Origin: Pseudomonadota bacterium
GTDB taxonomy: Bacteria > Desulfobacterota > SM23-61
Direction: 5' to 3'
DNA: 64,000 bases
Assembly: GCA_018819135.1 (NCBI GenBank)
Contig: JAHJQK010000119.1
Span: forward strand, 1-64,000
Shown here: positions 8,375 through 17,800 of the stretch, piece by piece
Layout: every line of letters starts with the position of its first letter
How positions within the stretch are numbered: position 1 is the stretch's first letter
Translations under genes and position numbers: made by a program
The notes under the pieces: generated by a model
The model's database searches: none
Told to the model about the DNA's origin: nothing
What the model saw: the letters and a program-made list of their open reading frames with translations, nothing else

Positions 8375-8755
8375 TTAGGTACCTTCTAAGAGAATATCAA
8401 GCGCCCGACTCAGCGCAGAGGGTTTCTCGAAGGTCTCCTTAGCTTTTCTTTTAAGCGTATCTACTGCCTCTGGGTTGGCATCAAGATAGTTGAGAAGTTT
8501 TCCCATTATATTTCTCGATGAATCACGGGGCTTGACATCAATTTGGAATCCATAGTCTGCGATTAGTTTTAGCCATTCTTTCCTTCCTATTTTTGAAAGA
8601 GAATGTAAGGTCTTTAAATTTACCGCCACTTGTCCTGTATCGAGTTCGCTTGATGGCCCAAAAAGCTTACCAAGTTCTGAAATATCTAAATCTGGCCGCG
8701 CCTCTAAAATATCAGCTAATAATCTCAGAGCTTTTGCAACCGAGTGTGTCTTCAT
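8375..8755 (-). CDS. Unknown small helical protein, middle gene of ParA-like operon
   Basis: The 126-aa protein is not recognised. It appears to consist of two helical segments: 'SVAKALRLLADILEARPDLD' at the start and 'AVDTLKRKAKETFEK' near the end, joined by a loop. It has no metal-binding or enzyme motif. The start overlaps the stop of the ParA-like gene as ATGA, so the two are translationally coupled. By position it could be a ParB-like partner or adaptor of the ATPase, but it has no ParB or ribbon-helix-helix signature; that role is a guess from order only. Confidence 0.6.
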   Translation of the reverse strand: MKTHSVAKALRLLADILEARPDLDISELGKLFGPSSELDTGQVAVNLKTLHSLSKIGRKEWLKLIADYGFQIDVKPRDSSRNIMGKLLNYLDANPEAVDTLKRKAKETFEKPSALSRALDILLEGT

Positions 8756-9561
8756 AATTCACCCATCCTTTTCAAAATTTCAATAGAACAATCCTCAAAT
8801 TCCTTTTTAGCTTCCCTGTCGCCCATTTCATATATTGATCGATTTTGTGAGGCGGCCTCGCTGACTGCGGCACGCTCTTTAATCTCAGGAGTTATTACCA
8901 ATTCACCAAACCTCGCCCGCAAATCATCAGATATTTCAGAACGATGCCTTGCGGGGCGGCCAACCCGAGAAAGTATTATGCCAATATGTTGGAGGTCATG
9001 CTGCAAGTCTTTGCAGAAGTCTTTAACGCGGCTCAATAGTATACCTATCCCAATTGCCGATAAAAAATCAGGCGAAACTGGTACTGCAAAGTGAGTACTC
9101 ATCGCCAACGCATTTTGTGTAGGGATAGTTAAATTTGGGGGGCAATCACAAACAACAATTTTATATTGCGTTAAGATGTCACCTAAAGACCTTTTTAACT
9201 TGGTTTCTCTGGCAGTGGTAGCAGCTAAATCTAAGTCAATTGTAAACAAATCTAAATGTGAGGGTACCAAATCGACATTTCTGAAAACGTTGCGTATTAT
9301 TATTTCAGATACATTCGCTTCTCCACCTTCTGGAGAGGTATGCCTTCTCATACCCATAATATTTGCAATGGTTCCCTTTTTTGTAGAATGATCTTTCCAT
9401 TTTTCTACCGTAATACATGAGAAGGTTGCGTTAGTCTGAGGGTCCGTATCAATAAGCAAAGTCTTTAATTCTTGTAGACCACAAAATGCTGCAAAATTGA
9501 CTGAAACAGCTGTCTTGCCGACTCCCCCTTTTAGGTTTACAAAGGATACTGTTGGAGGCAT
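8752..9561 (-). CDS. ParA/Soj-family Walker-type ATPase
   Basis: The 269-aa protein begins 'VSFVNLKGGVGKTAVSVNFA', the deviant Walker A (KGGxGKT) of ParA/MinD ATPases with the signature lysine. It continues with 'TLLIDTDPQTNATF' (A') and 'KIVVCDCPPNLTI' (Walker B), and later 'GIILSRVGRPARHR'. ParA proteins dimerise on ATP and bind DNA non-specifically to move or position cargo. No ParB gene or parS-like repeat is seen nearby, so partitioning of this chromosome is unlikely. With the two coupled unknown genes and the methyltransferase-helicase pair upstream, a role in a defence or mobile-element module is more plausible. Confidence 0.85.
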   Translation of the reverse strand: MPPTVSFVNLKGGVGKTAVSVNFAAFCGLQELKTLLIDTDPQTNATFSCITVEKWKDHSTKKGTIANIMGMRRHTSPEGGEANVSEIIIRNVFRNVDLVPSHLDLFTIDLDLAATTARETKLKRSLGDILTQYKIVVCDCPPNLTIPTQNALAMSTHFAVPVSPDFLSAIGIGILLSRVKDFCKDLQHDLQHIGIILSRVGRPARHRSEISDDLRARFGELVITPEIKERAAVSEAASQNRSIYEMGDREAKKEFEDCSIEILKRMGEL

Positions 9562-9562
9562 T

Positions 9563-9676
9563 TTAAGCTCCTATTTCTAAAAGACGAGCGGATTTTTCCG
9601 GAAGAAGATCTCTTTTTTCTGCAAGTTTATCTTCAATACGCTTTCCAAAAATCTCCAAGGACTTGGCATAGCTCAT
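9563..9676 (-). CDS. Possible 37-aa leader ORF just upstream of the ParA-like gene
   Basis: A frame missed by the track because of size starts 'MSYAKSLEIFGKRIEDKLAE' and ends TAA one base before the ParA ATG, so it could be coupled to it. The open frame continues further upstream without ATG ('GYTGSPKNPTPSAV'), back to a stop near 9732, so it may instead be the C-terminal remnant of a longer protein. The composition is coding-like (charged amphipathic helix). Function unknown. Confidence 0.35.
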   Translation of the reverse strand: MSYAKSLEIFGKRIEDKLAEKRDLLPEKSARLLEIGA

Positions 9677-9720
9677 GACCGCACTGGGAGTCGGATTTTT
9701 TGGCGACCCGGTGTAGCCGA

Positions 9721-10299
9721 TTATGTTATGGTCTTATTCATCACAAAACGGCTCGTTGGTAACCCCGATTCACATTGAATGAGCTCCAATGCTTTCTTTA
9801 CGAGTTCCTTATTGGTGCCCATAAGAATGAAACAGGCATGGGACACGTAGGCGATGGAAGCAATACCTTGATTGTATAGGAAAGCCAATTTTCCCGCGAG
9901 CTGCTCGGGCTCACGTCCCCTCGGCAGGGACTGGTCAAAGACCAGTGTCAACAACGTGGGGCGTTCACGGACAATCGAGATGATCTCTGATCCGAACAGA
10001 TATGAGGGAGCGTTCTTAGCTCGGTTGGCCGTTAATCGAAGGCCAGTGTCCGGATCAAGGAAAAGATGATCTGGACATCTTCGGGCGCGAGCAAAATAGG
10101 ATTCGCGGTCTGTCTCTGCTTTGATTATGTCAAGGGATAGTAGCGGGACACCTAACAAGAGAGAGAAAGCAGCAGCTTGATCAGAAGAAACATGTTCGGT
10201 GAACATTGGATGGGCCACCCACGCCCCGTATGCGCCCAGCCACCGAAGAAGACTTCGCTTCACAATGTCGTAAGAATCGCCAAAATATTTCAGCTTCAA
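9721..10299 (-). CDS. Unknown protein associated with restriction-type island
   Basis: This 192-aa protein is not assigned to a family I can name. Notable motifs are the N-terminal 'MKLKYFGDSYDIVKRSLLRW', a central 'HLFLDPDTGLRL', then 'TLLTLVFDQSLPRG' and 'IAYVSHACFILMG'. The conserved Asp-rich pieces suggest an enzyme core, but no nuclease or methylase signature can be demonstrated. It is the first gene after the promoter-like dyad at about 10404-10427 and is followed by the short ORF and the ParA operon. It is read in the same direction as the methyltransferase and helicase, separated from them by about 420 bp. Confidence 0.6.
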   Translation of the reverse strand: MKLKYFGDSYDIVKRSLLRWLGAYGAWVAHPMFTEHVSSDQAAAFSLLLGVPLLSLDIIKAETDRESYFARARRCPDHLFLDPDTGLRLTANRAKNAPSYLFGSEIISIVRERPTLLTLVFDQSLPRGREPEQLAGKLAFLYNQGIASIAYVSHACFILMGTNKELVKKALELIQCESGLPTSRFVMNKTIT

Positions 10300-10398
10300 T
10301 TTCTGTTTCCATTATTCCACATAGCGTGCCAATCTCCGCACTTCATCAGAAATTCTGAAATAAAGAGTATATCCAAAGCCTTAATGATTATGGGTAGA

Positions 10399-10427
10399 AA
10401 CTTACGCCTTTTGACAGAATATGTCAA
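10399..10427 (-). promoter_or_regulatory. Promoter with overlapping dyad upstream of the ParA-side operon
   Basis: On the minus strand TTGACA (10427-10422), a 17-base spacer and TAAGTT (10404-10399) fit a sigma-70 promoter 100 bp before the 192-aa gene. The -35 lies inside a perfect 6-5-6 inverted repeat, TTGACAGAATATGTCAA (10411-10427), placed where a repressor could block it. A short direct repeat, TAGTTCAGGATAGTTCAGGA, lies next to it at 10433-10452. Confidence 0.5.
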
Positions 10428-10439
10428 CAGAATAGTTCA

Positions 10440-10717
10440 GGATAGTTCAGGAAGAACTCCTTGATTTTCCGGGGGAATATTGCCCCTTATTGAATTTCAG
10501 TTCAATCTACAAAGTTTGGAAAGTCAGAGGCCACCGGCAGCCGGATTTATCGGCGATCCGATGTTCCGATATTCGGGGGAGGCGCAGGCAAGAACCATTG
10601 AATTCCGGGTGAAGGCAGACTGTTCCGCACTATTTGTTATCATGCCATGGTGCTCGGATGGAAATATGGCGTAGCGGTAATTCTCTCTGATCCGACATAG
10701 AGACCCCACTTTCTTGG
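10440..10717. other. Intergenic stretch with no supported gene
   Basis: This lies between the promoter-like dyad and the end of the methyltransferase gene. Short frames exist on both strands (10480-10674, 10524-10736) but none has a ribosome site or protein-like composition. No terminator of the methyltransferase operon could be picked out. Confidence 0.4.
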
Positions 10718-13700
10718 TTAGAGTTTTCTGATCCATTCCCCTTCTGCCTCTAAACGACCTTGGCGGATTAGTCCGCTTATAACGGATTTAAGATTTTCTT
10801 GGATGCTCTCTCCGGTACGGGTAAACCCCAGATAGCGGGAAGCTGCCCTAATTGCATCTTCTCTCGAAATCCAGGTGTTCCCAATTGCACTTATGAACAT
10901 TTCCTTCAGGAATTCTCGGTCATACTCTTGAATTGAGCGACAATAAGGATATACGACGTCATTTTGGACATTACTAATCCCACGTCGTGAGGAAGCGTTT
11001 ATCGCAGAATTGATATCTTCACTGATTCGACTTCCAGCCCGCTGGAACCCAAGCTCCTGAGCAATGGATTTAATCAGTTCTCCACGTTCGATCCCTTCCG
11101 ATCCAGCTTCTGATACAAATTTACGAACACGTATAATCAATTCATCAAAATCATATTCCTCTTTTTTGGTGTCGCTCTCTTCTTTGCCAATGGTTTCTCT
11201 TTTTTCCTCCTCAATCTCATTTTGAACGGGTTTTTCTCTTGCATTTTCCCCGCTTGGATATTCTGAAGGGTGATCTTCTGCAGCTAATTTCAATTGAACG
11301 CTATCCATCGAAGCTTGTTTAGCATAGGCTTTCGAAGGGGAGGAGGGGTCCATTCCATTGGCTGAATCTCCCCCCTGCTTTTTTAAAGCAAACGCCTCTG
11401 GCCAGCCCCCATGTTGTTCGATGACCTTATCGATTTCGGACATGAGGCTTAAGGTTTCGTTTATGGCGACGACGATTTTTTGATAGTGATCAATATCGGC
11501 AGCTGAGAGCCTACGGCCCCTTCGATCCTTGATCCATTTTTCACAAACTTGATACCCACCAATGTGGAAGTTCCAGACGGTCTCTGGAACACTGCAAAAA
11601 CCTTCCGACCCAAACTTGTCTATCCAGACGGTCCTGTCCGCATATGTCACCTTTTCAACCTCGCCGCTTGGCACCTTGCCCACCCATTTCGCGATGTGCT
11701 TTTCCAACCTGGGTGATTCCATTAGGTGCAGAGCGATGAGTTCTTCCCCATGTTTTGTCAATGCATGGAATAACTCCAGATTGTCTGTCAGAGGCAAACG
11801 GGGGAAATCACTTCTAAGGAATTCAAAGTAACGTGCCCGATAATTTGGTGAATGCATGACCGCGTAAACATAGTTGAAGAAGCGCATCGGAGTGAGTTCG
11901 TCGTCTCTACCTATACCTCGCTCGCCGAAGTTTATCTTCAGTCCGAGGGCTTGAGATAGCTTTATAAAAACCGTTCCCTTGAGATTTGGAGTCGTCCCAG
12001 ATGCCAAACCCAATTTATCGCCCTCGCCAATTATGAATAGAGGAAATATCTGCGTATTTCTGTCGTGTGAGCAAGCCTTAATTTCGATTATATGGCGAGA
12101 GACAAATACGTGTTCAAACTGTGGACGTGTGACTTGGCGAGTAGCTACCAAAGCGATGTTATCTCCACCACGCATTTGGTCTGCCATCGGACGCGACATA
12201 CTCCACACAACGCTTGAATGGAAGAAAATGAAACGCTCGTCAAAGGGACGGTGTAGTATGCGGCGGATAGGCTCGGTGTACGATTTGAGCTTTCGAAGCC
12301 CAGCCTGTGAATCTCGTAAGTCAAATCGTTTGCTCTCCGAAAAGCCAAACTCCCCATAAATAGTGGCTTCGCTGCCCCTTGCCTTGCTAAACAGATCAAG
12401 GCGTTCCGCAAGAAGGCGTCGATTCTCAGCAATTACAAGTCCATCACGAGCTGTAATTATGCCAGCGCTATTTTTGGGGAACAGTTCGCTTAGCCCTACA
12501 CCGAGGTTCCACTCCTGCCCCAAATCCGCGTCGTGCGGTATAAACAGGTAAAAAGGCGCCGAAGGTTTTATATGGGAGAAGTTGGTCGAGGTCCTACTGC
12601 TTTTTTGCAATAATAAATATTTGATTGCCCTGGAGCCGTAGTAATCAGTGTGAAAGACAGCCGCATTGCCTCCTTTTTTCTTTAAGTGGCTCCCAAGAAA
12701 TATAGCGACACCTTGAAGTATGTCGAATACATTTCCCTCGGGAGTACCATCCGGGGCAACTTCTCCTTTTGCGAGATGGCCGTGCAAGTCAAGAGCCCAA
12801 ATGCTTTCGAAAGTCTCCAGTAAAGAGTTTCTCATCCCTCGTAGTGTTGGTGTGCTGATGTATCCGTTGTTAGTGATTAAACCGAGAATACCAACTGACG
12901 ATATAACGATCTGATTTTCGCAAAAACGAAAAAATTTAACATAGTCGTCCTGGAGGTTTATTTCAAATTGAAGTGCACCGCGCTCCTTTATTCTTTCACC
13001 GTCTACGAAGCGATAGCGCTCCACAGTCTCACGCATCTCAGGTGTTAGGTTGGACGAGATTTTTGAATACGGCGGATTGCCGATGACTACGGTGAAACGT
13101 TTATTTCTTTTTACTGCGTTGACAGCCTGTGCTTCATGGGCGAGCGCGGGGAAGATACCGGCCAATGCTGGTTGAACATCGGACTGCGGTTCAAGGGAGT
13201 TGGTAAGATAGATGTGGGCACGCCCCTCGAATTTGACTTGGTAATCCGGCTGGCCAAGACGGGCGTTGATTTCTGAGAGTTTCAGGCCGAGTTTCATATG
13301 GGCAATGGTGTACGGAGCCATCATCAGCTCATAGCCATAAAGCCGGGGCAAAAGGGCCTGCGGGACATAGGCGTTCCAGTAGTCCGTGAATCTACGATTT
13401 TCGATGACCGGTTTACGCCCGGGAAGCGGCGGCATTGACGCATACCCCTTTTCATCCCATTTATCCTTGATGTAGCAGAAGATTATCTCAATAATTTTCA
13501 CAAGGAAGGTCGCGGTGCCAGTTGCAGGGTCGAGCATGGTCACGAAGAATTCATCGGGTTTAACACCGTCCGGGATTTTCAAATCCTTATTACGCTTCAC
13601 CATCTCGCCCCAGCTAACGGTTGAGGCGAGTCCGTCTTCGATGCCGAATTCGGTCTGTAGAAGTTCGTGGACGCTTCGAACAATGTAGGAGACGACCGGC

Positions 13701-14848
13701 AGGGGCGTAAAAAAGACACCGCGCTGGACTTTCTTTTTCGAGTCGTAGGCCTTTAGAAAATGTTCGTAGAAATGGATGACCGGATCTTCATTGCGGGTAA
13801 GATTACCGAAATCAGCCTTCACGGCTTCTGCGTTGGCAATGTTAAGAAGCTCGACAACTTCCTGGATACCCAGTTCATCGAAATCGAAGGCCTCCTTTCT
13901 CCCGGCCACATTCAAGAACATGCCAAGTAATCCGCGCAGGAATGGGTTGGTAGGTGGAACCATGTCCACGAGGTTCTGAACCGAAATCCCAGCCGGACGC
14001 GAAAAACGAGCCGCAAGTAGGCCATAGGAGATGGTCTGCGCGATGACGTCGGCAAAATCATCCTCCGTCAGGTCATGAATGAGCGCTGTTTGAAACGCAG
14101 CGCAAAGCTGCCGCATAGGGCCGCGTTTCGACTCACGGGAAAGAATGGTGTTGGCTCTCTTGCGGATGGCGATGGCAAGCCGGGCGAGTTCCTCAACCAG
14201 TTCCTGCGCGGTGGCGATAACCTCCTGGTGACGCAGTATAAAGGCAGAAGCCCATTGTTTGCGCCAGGACTCCACATCCGAGGGGTTTTCAGGCCAACGC
14301 AGTTTCTCAGTCAGGGTGTGGTGAGCGTCAGCGAGATGAAGGACCGTATCGCCACCGTCCCAACCGAGCACCTTGAGGATCGCCAAATCGCCGGGGCTTT
14401 CCGGGTTTTGCCAGAAGTGGGCGAAGGTTATCGCACGGTCGTGATCCTCCCCATACGCCGAGATAAAAAGCAGATCGTGGGGGCGCCAGGCTGGACGATC
14501 GCCTTTCCGTGCGGAAGGCCGCTTTTTGATAGCCAAATTTGCCAGGATGCGCCGGAGCATGACAACCGGCAGACGTTTCTTCTCAAAGTTAATCCAGAAG
14601 ATGCCCCATGGTTGGTTGGATTCCAGGGGGCGAATTTGCTTGATTTCCTTGAAACGAACGCTGGACGCTGCATCGAAGCCGAGTTCTTCGGGATCGTAGT
14701 CGAAGGTCACATCCTCGATGTCATCTCGTCCGATGGGCCATTCCAATTCGTCCCGGAGGTAGGCGATAAGCTGGGGGAGGGTCTTGATGGAACGAAGGCG
14801 TTCAATATCGGGATATTGATTGTTCATAGTCAGCTTAACTCCATCCAT
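10718..14848 (-). CDS. Type ISP-like N6-adenine DNA methyltransferase with C-terminal winged helices
   Basis: This 1376-aa protein has a helical N-terminal region (about 1-370), then an Eco57I/type I-like adenine methyltransferase core. Motif I is 'MLDPATGTATFL' near 435 and motif IV 'VVIGNPPYS' near 590. After the core comes a target-recognition region ending in 'VWNFHIGGYQVCEKW', a feature of type ISP enzymes. A charged low-complexity linker (about 1180-1245) leads to two winged-helix-like repeats with 'GFQRAGSRISEDI' and 'GFTRTGESIQENL', similar to DUF3320 domains usually found on helicases. There is no nuclease motif of its own. The start overlaps the helicase stop; ATG 14848 or 14827 are both possible. 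It should methylate a DNA site and supply specificity to the coupled helicase. Confidence 0.85.
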   Translation of the reverse strand: MDGVKLTMNNQYPDIERLRSIKTLPQLIAYLRDELEWPIGRDDIEDVTFDYDPEELGFDAASSVRFKEIKQIRPLESNQPWGIFWINFEKKRLPVVMLRRILANLAIKKRPSARKGDRPAWRPHDLLFISAYGEDHDRAITFAHFWQNPESPGDLAILKVLGWDGGDTVLHLADAHHTLTEKLRWPENPSDVESWRKQWASAFILRHQEVIATAQELVEELARLAIAIRKRANTILSRESKRGPMRQLCAAFQTALIHDLTEDDFADVIAQTISYGLLAARFSRPAGISVQNLVDMVPPTNPFLRGLLGMFLNVAGRKEAFDFDELGIQEVVELLNIANAEAVKADFGNLTRNEDPVIHFYEHFLKAYDSKKKVQRGVFFTPLPVVSYIVRSVHELLQTEFGIEDGLASTVSWGEMVKRNKDLKIPDGVKPDEFFVTMLDPATGTATFLVKIIEIIFCYIKDKWDEKGYASMPPLPGRKPVIENRRFTDYWNAYVPQALLPRLYGYELMMAPYTIAHMKLGLKLSEINARLGQPDYQVKFEGRAHIYLTNSLEPQSDVQPALAGIFPALAHEAQAVNAVKRNKRFTVVIGNPPYSKISSNLTPEMRETVERYRFVDGERIKERGALQFEINLQDDYVKFFRFCENQIVISSVGILGLITNNGYISTPTLRGMRNSLLETFESIWALDLHGHLAKGEVAPDGTPEGNVFDILQGVAIFLGSHLKKKGGNAAVFHTDYYGSRAIKYLLLQKSSRTSTNFSHIKPSAPFYLFIPHDADLGQEWNLGVGLSELFPKNSAGIITARDGLVIAENRRLLAERLDLFSKARGSEATIYGEFGFSESKRFDLRDSQAGLRKLKSYTEPIRRILHRPFDERFIFFHSSVVWSMSRPMADQMRGGDNIALVATRQVTRPQFEHVFVSRHIIEIKACSHDRNTQIFPLFIIGEGDKLGLASGTTPNLKGTVFIKLSQALGLKINFGERGIGRDDELTPMRFFNYVYAVMHSPNYRARYFEFLRSDFPRLPLTDNLELFHALTKHGEELIALHLMESPRLEKHIAKWVGKVPSGEVEKVTYADRTVWIDKFGSEGFCSVPETVWNFHIGGYQVCEKWIKDRRGRRLSAADIDHYQKIVVAINETLSLMSEIDKVIEQHGGWPEAFALKKQGGDSANGMDPSSPSKAYAKQASMDSVQLKLAAEDHPSEYPSGENAREKPVQNEIEEEKRETIGKEESDTKKEEYDFDELIIRVRKFVSEAGSEGIERGELIKSIAQELGFQRAGSRISEDINSAINASSRRGISNVQNDVVYPYCRSIQEYDREFLKEMFISAIGNTWISREDAIRAASRYLGFTRTGESIQENLKSVISGLIRQGRLEAEGEWIRKL

Positions 14849-17800
14849 GCTTTAAGAATTGGTTTCACGCCGATGGGCGCCTGGACTTGCTTGAGGTATG
14901 TGTTCTTAATGTGCTTGTCTATTTTTGCCCGGATTTCAGATAAGGTCTTGTCCTCAACTGAACGGTGGCGGGGTGTATTCGGCTGGCTGCGGATCATGTC
15001 TATAATCTCGCTGGGCTCCTCAATGATCTTCTCCGTAGCCAGATCATAAAGATACCATTTCGTAAAGCCCGTCACCTCTGTCCATTTTTCTGCATCTTTG
15101 ACGCTTTCATCCTTTTCTTGGGCGCTCGGCGCGGGGAGCGCATAGCAGAAGGATACGGCACGGGTGTCCGGCTTTGGGTGCTGTTTCCCGCTAAAGACAC
15201 GCAAGGGCAAATTAGATAGGCGCTCCTCAAGGCCAGGGTTTTCCTGGAGCAACTTCATGAACTCCAGCTGCATCCCCTCGGTGGCACTCGTTGTCCCTTC
15301 GTATTGATGATTGAAATCTTTTAGGGCCTCGAAGTCATCCTCGGGACGCAGAAGTTTTCGCCCTTCAATGCCAAAGACCTTCGAGATACGTAAGGTCTTG
15401 TGCGACACCTTGGAATAGAGGCGGAGTAGGTCGTCTAATTCCTCGGGAGGCAGGAAATTCCAAAAGATTACCTTGCCACGGGTCTCCTTCAGTTCGGGGT
15501 GGTCGGCGATCATCTGGGCTTCGACTTCCAGATTAAGGCGGCGATCCACACGGCCGATCCGCTGCATAAGCCGAACCGGGTTCCAGTGAATGTCGTAATT
15601 GATCAGCCGAGTGGCATCCTGAAGGTTCAAACCTTCTGAAAGAACGTCGGTAGAGATGAGAACGCGAGTCTCCTGATCAATTCCTGAGAATAACTCTCCC
15701 TGCGGAGGGGAGTTATAATATGGCGCGAATCGGCGGATGATCTCTGAGCGGTCGCGCTGCGTGGCGCTGTCAACCTGGTCCACGTCCTTGATATCCGCAG
15801 CTTCCAACTGCTTTTTTAGATAGCGGGCGGTTGCCATGAATTCGGAGAAAATCAAGACTTTCTTACCCTTGAGGTCGGTATCCGATTTCAACAGCCTGAT
15901 TAGGGCCTTCAGTTTATCATCATTTGCTGGCTTGAACCTTTTAAGCTCGGTAAGAAATTGAATAATTTCATCAAGGTCAAGGTAGGTTTCGTTGAGGATT
16001 TCATCCACTTTGTAATCGTCGCGCGAAAGCGGCTCAATTTCATCCAGCATTTCCTGGTCAATGAGATCCTCGTCTGCCTCCTCCTCAGACATCTCATGGT
16101 GATCCGCATGGACCTGGGCGAGCAGTTCTTCGTTCTGTCTCATCCAGCGGTCGAGCCGTTTTTTCTCTGTCGGGGTTGTGCTATGCTTCGTCACCCAGGC
16201 CAACAGCTTTAAAAGGAGCGTGTCGCAGGAGAATTCAAAGGCCCGGGCGGAACTTTCAAACCGCTTTAAGAATAGAATCCGAATGAGGCTTACAACAGCC
16301 TTCTGACGATTCTCCAACCATGCCCGCTGCTGTTTCTCCATGTCTGGACCGATGTAGTAGGCCAAGGGGTAGTAAACCGCGAGGGAAAACAGCGGCTTCT
16401 CCTTTTCAAAGGCTTTTTCCACCATGTCCAGCAAGCGTCCGTAAGTGGTTCGCAGCTTGTAGTGTGCCACGCGCGGCACCTCACGTTCAGGGAATATGGC
16501 TTTGGAACCGCCGTGCTGCTCCTGGCTTTTCTTCACGTAAGCGCGGCTCCGCTGAACCACAAGGGCACGAAAAAGGTCATCACTCCAGAGGATACGTTCG
16601 GCCTCCGCTTCATTGGTTTCAATATCAACTTCCCCTTCTGTCTGGGAGTTCCTATCGACTATCTTTTCGAGGGCCTTCTCCAGCTTACGGAAGTGGCCAG
16701 GGAGGGAATGAATCCCAAGCGGAGCCCCTTTGAAGTGGTCTGGCTTCTCACGCCGGGAGAAAAGTTCGATAACATGCTGGAGATCGGTTAGGCGGTTGTT
16801 AATGGGGGTCGCGGTCAAAAAGTACATTGTCTTGCCTTCCGCGATGTCATACAGGCGCCAGTAACGTGACTTGATTTCCTCTGGGTGCCCTCTCAAGCCG
16901 GGGTTTCGGAAGTGATGGGCCTCATCGATCACAATCACATCCGCCATTTCCTTCACCCGATCCAGCCGATACCAGTAATCGCCCCCCCGAAGCAGATCGG
17001 TGTGGTTAAATATCACAAGATTGCTGAAATCGCCCCCCAAATAACGGAGGTAGCGTCGTATGTCACGCTCCCAAACGTCAGACCGGGCCGCTTTTGGTAC
17101 GAGAAGAACAACTCGTTTCCGTTCATGAACGACCAGGCGTTCAATCAGCATCAGCCCGACATAGGTCTTCCCAAGCCCCACACCGTCGCAAAGAAAGGCA
17201 CCTCCATACTGGGCCGCGATTTTCAGAAGTGCGCGATAGCCCTCCTTCTGGTACTCGTCGAGAATTGGGTACATCCGGGACTGAGTTTGTTCCCATTCCC
17301 CGACAGTCATCTCGTGGCCACGGAAGAACTCCTGCAGGGCCTTGGCATAAACCAAGAAGGGAGGATATTCCTGGATATGACGTTCAATTGTCTTGAGAAC
17401 CTCTGCCGTAACATCCTCGGCTTCCTGCCAATGCTGTTCGTACCATTCTTGAAGTACGGAAACTGATTGGCCGGTGATTTGGACATTTAGTTCTATATTT
17501 TCTGTCAACCCCGGCGAGGTAAAATTGGATGACCCGACTAAAGCAGATGAGCCAACAACCTCAAGCCGCGCATGAGTAATGTAGGCTTTGGCGTGAAATT
17601 TTTCTTTTCGGAATACCCGGCAAGTAATTTTGCCAGAACGAATGGCTACGACAATAGCCGGGACACCAACGAGAAAATCATTTTTTTGCTTTTCAGACTC
17701 AATGCTTTCATCAAGGCGCCGTTTGGTTTTTTCGAAGGCTTCAATAAACGCACTTCTGGTGCGTTGGGATACCTCATTCCCCATCAAAATGCGGATTTGA

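Noticed and set aside
8752-9561. ParA-like gene as chromosome partition or plasmid parA
   Set aside because: No ParB, no parS repeats and no replication gene nearby; defence or mobile context fits better, though a plasmid remnant cannot be excluded.
10480-10736. Small ORFs on both strands between the methyltransferase and the 192-aa gene
   Set aside because: No ribosome site and no protein-like pattern.
14075-15049. 324-aa plus-strand ORF
   Set aside because: Lies entirely antisense to the methyltransferase and helicase genes, whose motifs are unmistakable; it is a shadow frame.
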